From Ignavibacteriae bacterium HGW-Ignavibacteriae-4 (GTDB lineage Bacteria > Bacteroidota > Ignavibacteria > Kapaibacteriales > UBA2268): DNA of 64,000 nucleotides. Made by a program: the position numbers and the translations under genes. Below, in pieces: positions 28,192-36,671 of the stretch (position 1 is the first letter of the stretch; every line of letters starts with the position of its first letter). The stretch is taken from NCBI GenBank assembly GCA_002839765.1, contig PGYR01000001.1, positions 175,408-239,407 on the forward strand, in the 5' to 3' direction. The notes beneath the pieces were generated by a model. That model was not told where the DNA came from. It saw only the letters and a program-made list of their open reading frames with translations, and ran no database searches.

Positions 28192-28289
28192 GTTTCTATA
28201 TTTTCATTATAACCCTTCTTATTTCTATTAAATTTCAAGAATAAAATGTAGATTAGGTATCAGTATATTGAGAACAAGAGAATAATAGT

Positions 28290-28916
28290 TTGAAAATAAC
28301 AATTAGTATAACGCTTTTTCTAGTACTCTATCTAGCTTCTTGTGATACTGATTTATCACAGAAAACAACGGAGTATTATAATGATTCAATTATGATAGAA
28401 AATACTTCTGAAAATGATATGTTTATTCTCGCTAATGACTGGATTGTATTAGGTGATAGTAGTCTTAATAATAGAGACCAATTCAATATTTGGAGTACTA
28501 ATTTTATTAGTAATAAACTACATTTTTCGAAGTTTGAACATAAATTCCAAAAAATTAATATTCCTGGATGTTACTTAGAGTCTATACTTTCAAGTGTTCC
28601 TTTATTTTATAGAATTAAACCGAAAGGGAACTTTAAAATTTATATCAGTCTAAATACTAAATATATAAAGAATGACTTGAATTATTTAAATTATCATATC
28701 TGCTATTATAATGATATTAATATACTGGATAGTCTTAGTGAATATAATATTAGAAATTCTAAAAGTTTATCATTAGAATTTGATACAAATATTTTTCGAT
28801 TTTCGAAGTGTCTCGATACAATCAGTATAGAAGACCAGGAATTATTGGAATCGAGTGAACATCTGGATATAATCGAATCAAAATTGATTAGAAGCTTTAA
28901 GGAAATAGGCAAATAA
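28290..28916 (+). CDS. Hypothetical lipoprotein
   Basis: 208 residues with a lipoprotein signal (ISITLFLVLYLASCD; lipobox LASC, Cys19), so it is probably anchored to the envelope. The rest is polar, rich in Asn, Ser and Ile, with no motif I recognise. Start is TTG at 28290; no ATG suits the signal peptide. Composition is as AT-rich as the neighbours. It stands alone between the tRNA-Met terminator and another unknown envelope gene. Confidence 0.65.
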   Translation: MKITISITLFLVLYLASCDTDLSQKTTEYYNDSIMIENTSENDMFILANDWIVLGDSSLNNRDQFNIWSTNFISNKLHFSKFEHKFQKINIPGCYLESILSSVPLFYRIKPKGNFKIYISLNTKYIKNDLNYLNYHICYYNDINILDSLSEYNIRNSKSLSLEFDTNIFRFSKCLDTISIEDQELLESSEHLDIIESKLIRSFKEIGK

Positions 28917-28951
28917 ATGTCTAAGATAATAAATAAGTTAGGTATAACCTT

Positions 28952-29500
28952 ATGCAAAAAAAGACAACTATTAATTTAATACCTCAGATTCTGATTTCAA
29001 TAATACTAGTATTGTTTGTATTTTTTTTTATTCTGGTTAATCTAGCAACTAAGAGAACTGAAGAAGTACCAGGCACTTCAAATGATTCAAAATCAAATGA
29101 GACATTTATTTCAGAATATAAACTATTAGATTCAACAATTTATATAAAAAATGAAACTTATAAAATTGAAGAAGTGTGGTGTGCATATGGTGTTGCTTCG
29201 GTCAAAAATATATTTATGAGAAAAGAGGTAATCTTATTTCCACCTCAATTTATAATTAAAATAGAAAACGGGTATCCTTTTTCATTCAAGCACAAAGGGT
29301 ACAAATTTACGTTTCCTGAATTCCATTATAATTTATCCAATGAAATAAGAACTGAAACTGATGATTCTTACCAATATTATTATGAAGTTGAAAAAGATGA
29401 TTATAAAAAACTTAAAACACTAGATACAGTAAATTTCTTTTTATTAGACCCAGAAGATAGTATAATAAATCAATTTACATTGATAAAAGTAAATAGTTGA
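28952..29500 (+). CDS. Hypothetical single-pass membrane protein
   Basis: 182 residues: one hydrophobic helix (about 10-30, ISIILVLFVFFFILVNL) and a periplasmic domain of beta-strand character (about 60-182), no recognised family. It follows the lipoprotein gene by 35 nt and may form an operon with it. No SD better than weak A-rich sequence is visible. Confidence 0.65.
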   Translation: MQKKTTINLIPQILISIILVLFVFFFILVNLATKRTEEVPGTSNDSKSNETFISEYKLLDSTIYIKNETYKIEEVWCAYGVASVKNIFMRKEVILFPPQFIIKIENGYPFSFKHKGYKFTFPEFHYNLSNEIRTETDDSYQYYYEVEKDDYKKLKTLDTVNFFLLDPEDSIINQFTLIKVNS

Positions 29501-29535
29501 TTCAAAATTTTATATTTATAGTTTTATTTACACCC

Positions 29536-31392
29536 TCACTCCAATATCCTAACAAAATCATTAACCAAATCTAACAGCTCTTCCCTATTCTTGTATCCAC
29601 GGATAGTGTATCGTATATAGTTATCTTTGTCAACAATGACAATTGTTGGGAATCCAAATACATTTAGTTTTCTTGGGATTAGGTCTGTGTTATCTATATA
29701 GTTTGGATATTCTATATTGAAATCTGTAATCATATCTTTTACGCTTTCTTTAGCTTTTTCATCTTCCCATATAGATATTCCAATTATACTTACTTTTGAA
29801 TTATCTTTGTATAGGGAATGTAATTGATTGAATATTGGATATACTTCCGTACATACATCGCACCAGCTAGAGCCAATAAATACAACCTTCACTTTACCCT
29901 TTAGCTTATCTAAATCAGCGAATGTACCATCTGTATTCTGCACAAATCCACTAAGTTGAGTTTCTTTTGTAAGTGAGTTCTTTAACTTATCAATCTTGTT
30001 CTTCTTGTTTGATTTGATTAGTTCGTTTATATAACTAATATCAATATTATTATTTTCTGAAATTAATTTTAGAATATATTTTTCTAAATCGTTATCCACT
30101 ATATTGTTTTTATAAGCCAACTCGATTAGGCTTTTTATACTATTTGTTTTTTTATATTTATTAGCTAGTTCTAAAGCTTCAGTATAGAGAGCTGAGTTCA
30201 TCTGATATGGAGCAGCATCTATAGCTTTTACTACACTTACAAAGGCATTTATAGAGTCATTTGACAGTAAATTCAACTTGTATTGAGTAAGGTAAAGATC
30301 AGATTTCGTTTTTGAAATATATACGCCCCATTCATTAAAAGAGACATCTATAGGTTTAAATTCATACAAACTGTCAAGCTTAGTTAATCCAATATTCAAG
30401 TACATGTTTGAATTGTCTATAATTTCCTTCTGTGTGAATTCAGCCTTTATATCTTCATCATCTATGTATGTTAGTGCAATTTCGTTATACAAATAAGCAG
30501 GGATACTCTTAAGCTTATTCAAATTCTGATTAAGTTTAATCATTAATTCTTTCGATTGAGAATGAGCAAAGACAAATGAATTATATACAGTTTCTATCTC
30601 TCTATTATTATAGTTATCATTAAGATAAACAGATAACTTATCTATAAACTCATCGAAACTATTGACATTGGCCAAATCTTCAAGTTTCTGATCTTTTGCC
30701 ATATCACTTTTTGGATGTTCTTTGATAAATTTTTGTTCTAATTCATTTGCTTTATCTTGTTCATTTAGTGAGTTTAATGCCTTAATAGCAGCAGAAATAG
30801 AAAGTTCATCATCTATATCTATTTTAGTATTTAGAAATTCCCTTAGCTTATTGCTGTATTCATCATATTTTACTAATTTAAAATCTAGTTTCAATGTTTC
30901 ATAAGCTAGTTTAGCTCTGAAATTATCTGGATATAGTTTTAACTCGTCTTCAAGAGCTACTTTGATGCTATCATAATTAGGAACCCTTGTATAATTCTCT
31001 CCTGTAGAACCTAAATAGCTAATTGCTTTATTCAGATAACCATTTTTAATTGCTTTACCTTCATTATATATAACCAAATCCCAATATCTTCCATTATTAT
31101 CATCTACTATTCCATATTTATTAATTATCTTTAGTAACATGAAATTATCACGGGAATCAATAAATATCCTAGCACTTCCATTCAAGAGTGTAGCCTCCGC
31201 TGTTGGGAATTTTTGATTATCTCTAAAGTGGTAAACTATTAAATAATTAGAGTCTAGTACACTTGAATCAGTTTTGTATGTGATATTTACTCTAGCCCCA
31301 ATCTCAGGTTTACCATTGCTAAACACCAAATTACCAGCTTGTGATGGTAAAGTTAACACTACAAATAGTAATGATAATAATATTTTATTCAT
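29536..31392 (-). CDS. Secreted TPR-like protein with C-terminal TlpA-type thioredoxin domain
   Basis: 618 residues: signal peptide (MNKILLSLLFVVLTLPSQA), a beta-rich N-terminal region, a long helical middle (about 150-470) of repeat-like helices, and a thioredoxin domain (about 480-618) with active site SSWCDVCTEVYP and cis-Pro in FGFPTIVIVD. This TlpA layout is common in Bacteroidota periplasmic proteins. It probably reduces or isomerises disulfides; the substrate is unknown. The ATG overlaps the upstream LOG gene stop (TAATG). Confidence 0.85.
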   Translation of the reverse strand: MNKILLSLLFVVLTLPSQAGNLVFSNGKPEIGARVNITYKTDSSVLDSNYLIVYHFRDNQKFPTAEATLLNGSARIFIDSRDNFMLLKIINKYGIVDDNNGRYWDLVIYNEGKAIKNGYLNKAISYLGSTGENYTRVPNYDSIKVALEDELKLYPDNFRAKLAYETLKLDFKLVKYDEYSNKLREFLNTKIDIDDELSISAAIKALNSLNEQDKANELEQKFIKEHPKSDMAKDQKLEDLANVNSFDEFIDKLSVYLNDNYNNREIETVYNSFVFAHSQSKELMIKLNQNLNKLKSIPAYLYNEIALTYIDDEDIKAEFTQKEIIDNSNMYLNIGLTKLDSLYEFKPIDVSFNEWGVYISKTKSDLYLTQYKLNLLSNDSINAFVSVVKAIDAAPYQMNSALYTEALELANKYKKTNSIKSLIELAYKNNIVDNDLEKYILKLISENNNIDISYINELIKSNKKNKIDKLKNSLTKETQLSGFVQNTDGTFADLDKLKGKVKVVFIGSSWCDVCTEVYPIFNQLHSLYKDNSKVSIIGISIWEDEKAKESVKDMITDFNIEYPNYIDNTDLIPRKLNVFGFPTIVIVDKDNYIRYTIRGYKNREELLDLVNDFVRILE

Positions 31393-32210
31393 TATTCTTC
31401 GACTCTTATTAATTTTGAAATCCCGTTTACTACATAATCAAACGCTTCGTCTATATCATCTAATATGATAAATAAATCTAAATCCTTTTTGCTTATCATT
31501 CCTACTTCTAGTAAGTAATCAAAGTTAATCAAGTTGTTCCAGAACTCTTTACCATATAATACTATCGGAACCTTTTTACTGATAACATTAGTTTGCTCTA
31601 AAGTTAGCATTTCCATAAGCTCATCCATAGTTCCAAAACCACCAGGCATTACAACTATTGCTTTGGCATGATATACAAACCAAAATTTTCTCATAAAAAA
31701 GTAATGAAACTCAAAATTCAATTCTGGCGTTATATAAGGGTTAGGATGCTGTTCAAATGGTAACTCAATATTAAACCCTATATTCTGAAATTCTGCTTCA
31801 AAAGCACCTCTATTAGCAGCTTCCATCATACCTGGTCCACCGCCAGTACAGACATATACTTTATTATCTGTAGTTAATGATTTTGACCATTCTGAAATTC
31901 TCTTAGCTAACTCTACTGTTGCATCGTAATATTTAGAAGTGAACTTCAACTTTTTTAGTAATCTCATTTGTTCATCAACATTTTGTCCAGATGCTTGCAA
32001 TTCGAGAAGATTTTCAAATTTATTCATATAATCCTCAGAAGAAATTGATCGAGCTGAACCAAAAAATACGATGGTATTATAGATTCTATTTTTCTTTAAT
32101 GAAGCTTGAGGATGATAATATTCTGCAAGCATACGAATAGCCCTTCCCTCTTTACTATGCATAAAACTAGGGTCTTCATATGCCTTTACTATAACTTTTT
32201 CATATTTCAT
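31392..32210 (-). CDS. LOG family protein (TIGR00730 Rossmann fold)
   Basis: 272 residues. Family signatures are FFGSARS near the N-terminus, CTGGGPGMMEAANRGAFEA and PGGFGTMDELMEML. LOG proteins hydrolyse nucleoside monophosphates to the base and ribose 5-phosphate (known for cytokinin ribotides and AMP/CMP-like substrates), and many are mislabelled lysine decarboxylases. It is translationally coupled to the thioredoxin gene downstream and 2 nt from the SDR gene upstream. Confidence 0.92.
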   Translation of the reverse strand: MKYEKVIVKAYEDPSFMHSKEGRAIRMLAEYYHPQASLKKNRIYNTIVFFGSARSISSEDYMNKFENLLELQASGQNVDEQMRLLKKLKFTSKYYDATVELAKRISEWSKSLTTDNKVYVCTGGGPGMMEAANRGAFEAEFQNIGFNIELPFEQHPNPYITPELNFEFHYFFMRKFWFVYHAKAIVVMPGGFGTMDELMEMLTLEQTNVISKKVPIVLYGKEFWNNLINFDYLLEVGMISKKDLDLFIILDDIDEAFDYVVNGISKLIRVEE

Positions 32211-32212
32211 AA

Positions 32213-32935
32213 TTATCTCGAATATTGATAGCCACCATCTACTGTGATGTTCTGAGCTGTTATATAACTAGTAGTTGTAGCAAAAAAATAAACCGCATCA
32301 AATATATCTTCAGGTGTACCATATCTTTTCATAGGTATTTTATCTACTGATATTAGAGATGAATCTTTAGCAGGATCATCTTTTACCTCTATAGCTCCTG
32401 GGCTAACACTATTTACAGATATATTTGGTGCCAATTCGACAGCAAGTGCTCTGGTCATCTGAATTAATGCAGATTTAGAGATATGGTATGGTAATCTACC
32501 TTTCCATATTTCAAAAGCTCCGAGCGATGCTATATTTATAATACGGCTATTAGGCTTAGCAAGTTGCGAGAAGTACTGACTTGTGAAGAATTCACCTTTC
32601 AGATTTATTCCAAAAGTATTATCTATCATAGATTCATCTATTTCAACAATTTTTGTCCGTTCTGGGAATACTCCAGCATTATTCACAAGTACATCAGGTA
32701 ACCCTAATTCTTCAATGGACTTATCAAAGGCCCTTACAATCTCTTCTTTTATGGATACATCTGCTTTATATACATTAGCTTTAACTCCGTATGTCCTGCA
32801 TATATCAGCAGTTTCTAAAGCTGATTTTTCGGATGAGTTGTAATTAATAGCTACATCCCAACCTTTTATTGCAAAATTAATAGCTAACGATTTCCCAATC
32901 CTTCTGCCTGCACCCGTTATGAAAACTACACTCAT
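32213..32935 (-). CDS. Short-chain dehydrogenase/reductase, pteridine-reductase-like
   Basis: 240 residues of classical SDR: TGAGRRIGKSLA, NNAGVFPE, catalytic Ser in INIASLGAF and YxxxK in PYHISKSAL, ending ITAQNITVDGG. The glycine loop carries RRIG after TGAG, the TGxxxRxG form seen in pteridine reductases (PTR1/FolM) and NADPH-preferring. Dihydropteridine or dihydrofolate reduction is therefore possible, but a FabG-like role is not excluded. Confidence 0.88.
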   Translation of the reverse strand: MSVVFITGAGRRIGKSLAINFAIKGWDVAINYNSSEKSALETADICRTYGVKANVYKADVSIKEEIVRAFDKSIEELGLPDVLVNNAGVFPERTKIVEIDESMIDNTFGINLKGEFFTSQYFSQLAKPNSRIINIASLGAFEIWKGRLPYHISKSALIQMTRALAVELAPNISVNSVSPGAIEVKDDPAKDSSLISVDKIPMKRYGTPEDIFDAVYFFATTTSYITAQNITVDGGYQYSR

Positions 32936-32984
32936 TTTTATTTACTATTTTGTAACTTGAAGAAAATTAAATTGTCTTTACTTT

Positions 32985-34955
32985 ATGAAAATAATAATTC
33001 TAATAATTAGTTTAGTGATTTTTAATATTTCACTAAATGCCCAAAACTTATATCGTATTTATCTAAAAGATAAAGGTAATCAAGTACTCGAATACAATAA
33101 TGATTTGTATAATGACATACTTAATAAATTAGATAAAAGAGCAGTAGAAAGAAGAAAAATAAACCTAAAAACTGATAATATTTTATCAGATAAAGACATA
33201 CCAATTTACGAAAACTATTTGGATTCTCTCGTTAATTACGGGGTAAGTATAAGGTCAAAATTAAAATGGTATAATTATATAATAGCTTGGATAGATTCAA
33301 GTGAAGTTGAAGATATCAGAAATTATAGTTTTGTTGAACAAGTTCAACCAATTGTAGAGCATTACAACAATATTAACAACACTCTTGAATTTAATAATTG
33401 TGATTTATTTGAATATGGAAAATCATTTAATCACCTTGATATGCTTAATATACCTAACCTGCATCGATATGGATTCACAGGTAAAGGTGTTAGAATTGGA
33501 TTCCTTGATAATGGATTTGATTTACGAACTCATATAGCAATAAAAAATGCAAATGTTAAAAAGGCCTACGACTTTATATTTCGTGATTCAATAGTGCATA
33601 ATGAAGAAGCAGATATCGATTCACAAGATGATCATGGTTCCGTTGTTTTCTCTACTGTTGCGGCTTTTGACAATGGTAACTATATTGGTATAGCTCCAAA
33701 TGCCGAATTCTATCTAGCTAAAACGGAGGATAATAGAAGTGAGACATATCTTGAACTTGACAATTTCGCCGAAGCAATAATATGGATGGAAAATAACGGT
33801 GTTGATGTTATAAATGCTTCTCTCGGTTATAAAAGTTTGGATTCAAACTCACTAAGTTATGATAATCTAGATGGTAATTATACTATTGCTTCTCGTTCTA
33901 TTAATGATGCTTCGACAATGGGTATGATATGTGTAATAGCATCTGGCAATAATGGGGATTTGCCTAGAACATTAATTAGTCCAGCAGATGCTGATAGTAG
34001 TGTGGCTGTTGGAGCTTTAAATGGGGATGGGGTGACATTATCAGGCTTCAGTTCAAATGGGCCTAATGCAAAAGGTAATTTGAAACCTAATTTAGTAGCA
34101 CAGGGTGGAGGGATATATAGTATTAGTCCAAATAGTGTAGATAGCTATTCACCTACAAGTGGAACTTCCCTTTCTTCTCCATTAATTGCAGGTATTTTTG
34201 GGTTATTGAAATCTGCATTTCGATATACTGATTCTTATACTTTGAAATCTAAAATGTATCAATCTGCTGATAAATATGATACTCCTGACAACAGATTTGG
34301 TTATGGTTTACCAAATATTTTCTTAGCATTTAGCAATTCTGGAGTCGCTATATCTCCAGAAAATCAATTGGACAATGGTGAATTTAGACGATTAGTTTTT
34401 TATATTTTTCCTGAAAATCAAATATTAGATGCAGAAATAGAAGTTAATTATTCTGAATATAAATCAAAAACTTACCCTTTAGTAAAGAGAGGGATTGATA
34501 ATCAGTACTTTATAGATATCCCTAAACAAGAATTTGAAACAGATTTAGCTGAAGCTAGGATAAAAGTAAAATCATATCTAAGTGATTATTATTACCCAAG
34601 TATGACAGATTTCTTTGAAATAAGTCTTGAAAATGAGTTGGTACAATGTGGTGTAAATAGAAATGAGATCGTTCCTGAAGAACTATACTCCCCTATTTCT
34701 GGAGTAGAAATTTACCCAACCTTAATACAAAACTATGGAAAAGTGAATTTAGCACTTAGTTTAATCGATAATTATTCCATAGAAATTAACATAACAGACA
34801 TACAAGGTCGAAAAATATATGAAGAATATCAAAAATATGGTCCAGGAGTACTGAATAGACATATTGAGCTTAATAATGTTATTTCAGGAGCTTACTTTAT
34901 TTCGGTAATATATGGCGGTAAACGAATCTCAAAAAAAGTAGTTATTTTAAACTAA
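32985..34955 (+). CDS. Secreted S8 (subtilisin-like) serine protease with T9SS sorting domain
   Basis: 656 residues: signal peptide (1-19), a propeptide-like region to about 160, then a subtilase domain with Asp175 (GFLDNGFD), His217 (DDHGSVV), oxyanion Asn322 (SGNNGD) and Ser395 (SGTSLSSP). A linker leads to an 80-residue C-terminal type IX secretion sorting domain (VEIYPTL, INITDIQGRKIYEE, SGAYFISVIYGGKR, KKVVILN). The protein is expected to cross the outer membrane through T9SS and stay on the surface or be released. All catalytic residues are present. Confidence 0.92.
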   Translation: MKIIILIISLVIFNISLNAQNLYRIYLKDKGNQVLEYNNDLYNDILNKLDKRAVERRKINLKTDNILSDKDIPIYENYLDSLVNYGVSIRSKLKWYNYIIAWIDSSEVEDIRNYSFVEQVQPIVEHYNNINNTLEFNNCDLFEYGKSFNHLDMLNIPNLHRYGFTGKGVRIGFLDNGFDLRTHIAIKNANVKKAYDFIFRDSIVHNEEADIDSQDDHGSVVFSTVAAFDNGNYIGIAPNAEFYLAKTEDNRSETYLELDNFAEAIIWMENNGVDVINASLGYKSLDSNSLSYDNLDGNYTIASRSINDASTMGMICVIASGNNGDLPRTLISPADADSSVAVGALNGDGVTLSGFSSNGPNAKGNLKPNLVAQGGGIYSISPNSVDSYSPTSGTSLSSPLIAGIFGLLKSAFRYTDSYTLKSKMYQSADKYDTPDNRFGYGLPNIFLAFSNSGVAISPENQLDNGEFRRLVFYIFPENQILDAEIEVNYSEYKSKTYPLVKRGIDNQYFIDIPKQEFETDLAEARIKVKSYLSDYYYPSMTDFFEISLENELVQCGVNRNEIVPEELYSPISGVEIYPTLIQNYGKVNLALSLIDNYSIEINITDIQGRKIYEEYQKYGPGVLNRHIELNNVISGAYFISVIYGGKRISKKVVILN

Positions 34956-34970
34956 AGTGTGAAATTTTGT

Positions 34971-35001
34971 TTTGTTAATTCAAATCTATGTGTTATGTTT
35001 G
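34971..35001 (+). promoter_or_regulatory. Promoter of tRNA-Asp
   Basis: TTTG (34971-34974), 19-nt spacer and TATGTTTG (34994-35001) match the Bacteroidota TTTG-N19-TAnnTTTG promoter exactly. It lies 29 nt before the tRNA. Confidence 0.7.
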
Positions 35002-35030
35002 AGTCTTGATTTCGTTACGAAATTGAAAAA

Positions 35031-35107
35031 GGGATCGTAGTTCAGTTGGTTAGAATGCCAGACTGTCACTCTGGAGGTCGCGAGTTCGAATCTCGTCGGT
35101 CCCGCCA
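35031..35107 (+). tRNA. tRNA-Asp (anticodon GTC)
   Basis: Acceptor GGGATCG/CGGTCCC, anticodon stem CCAGA/TCTGG around CTGTCAC (GTC), T loop GTTCGAATC, discriminator G. CCA is encoded (35105-35107), unlike in most tRNAs of this window. Confidence 0.96.
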
Positions 35108-35141
35108 AAGCTCCACAATTAATTGTGGAGCTTTTTTTTTT
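35108..35141 (+). terminator. Terminator after tRNA-Asp
   Basis: AAGCTCCACAATT and its complement AATTGTGGAGCTT form a 13-bp hairpin followed by nine or more T. Confidence 0.88.
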
Positions 35142-35193
35142 ATAATTTTTTGAACATTATTACGTTTTACTCTCTAAAACATCACAAAAAAAT

Positions 35194-36600
35194 ATGAACT
35201 TATCAAAGTTATTCGAGTTATTAGAATCAGAAATAAATAAAGATTTTACGAAAACTAAAGTATTAGAATATAAATCACCAAAAGAGATGATAGAGCATCT
35301 CGACTTAGATATTCAAAATGAATCAAATGGTGAAAAAGATTTGTATAAATCCATTAATAAATATTTGTCAGGTTCAGTAGATACTGCTCATCCCCTATTT
35401 AGCAATCAGCTATGGGCTGGTAGAAATTACCCAGCTTTAATTTCTGAATTTGTTACTTCACTCAGAAATACTTCGGTCTATACTTATGAGACAGCCCCAG
35501 CAGCTACAATCATCGAGACCTATATGATTGATATGCTATGCAAGAAAATGGGTTTTAAGGAAGGTGACGGGACTTTTCTAACAGGGAGCAGTAATGCTAA
35601 TCTAATCTCACTTTTAGTCGCTAGAAACACCTTGTTCCCTGAAATAAAGAGTAAAGGATTAAGCTCACTTCCCGAATTATGTTTTTTCGTATCTGAACAT
35701 TCGCATTATTCATTTGAAAAAGCTGCAAACGTACTTGGTTTCGGTGAAGATAATGTAATTAAGGTAAGAGCAGATGAAAATCATAGAATGATTCCTTCAG
35801 AATTAGAATTAAGTATCAAAAACTCAATTGATGAAGGCAAAAAGCCATTTTATGTTTGTGGTACTGCTGGTACAACCGAAGTTGGTGCCTTTGACCCATT
35901 AATAGAACTTCAAGAAATAGCTAAACAGCATAATCTTTGGTTCCATACAGATGGAGCTTGGGGAGGTGCACTAATATTTAGTAATAAACACAAACATCTT
36001 CTTAAAGGAATTGAAAACTCAGACTCAATTTCATGGGACGCTCATAAACTGATGGGAATACCATTAATCTGTTCAGTTATATTACTTAAAGATAATAATC
36101 AATTGTTACCAGCAGTATGTGAACAAACTTCAGATTATTTATTTCACGAACATGAATATGATGACCTTGATTTAGGTAAGAAGTCAATACAGTGTGGTAG
36201 AAGAGTTGATTCATTAAAATTATGGCTTTCATTCAAATACTATGGAATGAAAGGATATGAAGAAAGAATCAATAAAATGGTTTCACTCGCAGAATATTTA
36301 AATCATAAGGTCAATTCAAATCCTTCTTTTGAATTATTAGCACCAACAACATATTGTAATGTGAATTTTAGATTTAACCCTGAATTTGACTTATCATTAG
36401 AAGAAATCAATGGAATAAATCTAAATGCTCGCGATGAAATGTATAAAGAAGGTACTGCTTTATTCAACTATTGCTATATTGATAGTAAGCTCTCAATACG
36501 TTTTATATTAGCTAATCCAGATGTTAATACTACTGATTTAGATAATATATTAGAAATATTTCAATCAAAATGCGAAAAACTTATTGCATTGACAGTTTAG
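35194..36600 (+). CDS. PLP-dependent group II amino-acid decarboxylase
   Basis: 468 residues of the pyridoxal-dependent decarboxylase family (GAD/AADC/DABA type). The cofactor lysine is Lys285 in SWDAHKLMG, with Asp253 in HTDGAWGG and His in SEHSHYSFEKAA. Further motifs are FLTGSSNANLISLL and CGTAGTTEVGAFDP. Substrate candidates are glutamate, aspartate, diaminobutyrate or an aromatic acid; sequence alone does not decide. It stands alone between two terminators, with no transporter or partner enzyme adjacent. Confidence 0.88.
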   Translation: MNLSKLFELLESEINKDFTKTKVLEYKSPKEMIEHLDLDIQNESNGEKDLYKSINKYLSGSVDTAHPLFSNQLWAGRNYPALISEFVTSLRNTSVYTYETAPAATIIETYMIDMLCKKMGFKEGDGTFLTGSSNANLISLLVARNTLFPEIKSKGLSSLPELCFFVSEHSHYSFEKAANVLGFGEDNVIKVRADENHRMIPSELELSIKNSIDEGKKPFYVCGTAGTTEVGAFDPLIELQEIAKQHNLWFHTDGAWGGALIFSNKHKHLLKGIENSDSISWDAHKLMGIPLICSVILLKDNNQLLPAVCEQTSDYLFHEHEYDDLDLGKKSIQCGRRVDSLKLWLSFKYYGMKGYEERINKMVSLAEYLNHKVNSNPSFELLAPTTYCNVNFRFNPEFDLSLEEINGINLNARDEMYKEGTALFNYCYIDSKLSIRFILANPDVNTTDLDNILEIFQSKCEKLIALTV

Positions 36601-36612
36601 AATTGAATTTAA

Positions 36613-36648
36613 TATAAAAAAAAGGGCTGATATTTTCAGCCCTTTTTT
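36613..36648. terminator. Bidirectional terminator between decarboxylase and T9SS protein gene
   Basis: AAAGGGCTGA, loop TATTT, TCAGCCCTTT (36621-36645), with an A run before and a T run after. It can end transcripts from both sides. Confidence 0.85.
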
Positions 36649-36671
36649 AAATTTATATATAATTCAACTAT

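Noticed and set aside
35031..36600. Genomic island inserted at tRNA-Asp.
   Set aside because: No integrase, no repeated tRNA 3' end downstream, and the decarboxylase has the same AT-rich composition as its neighbours.
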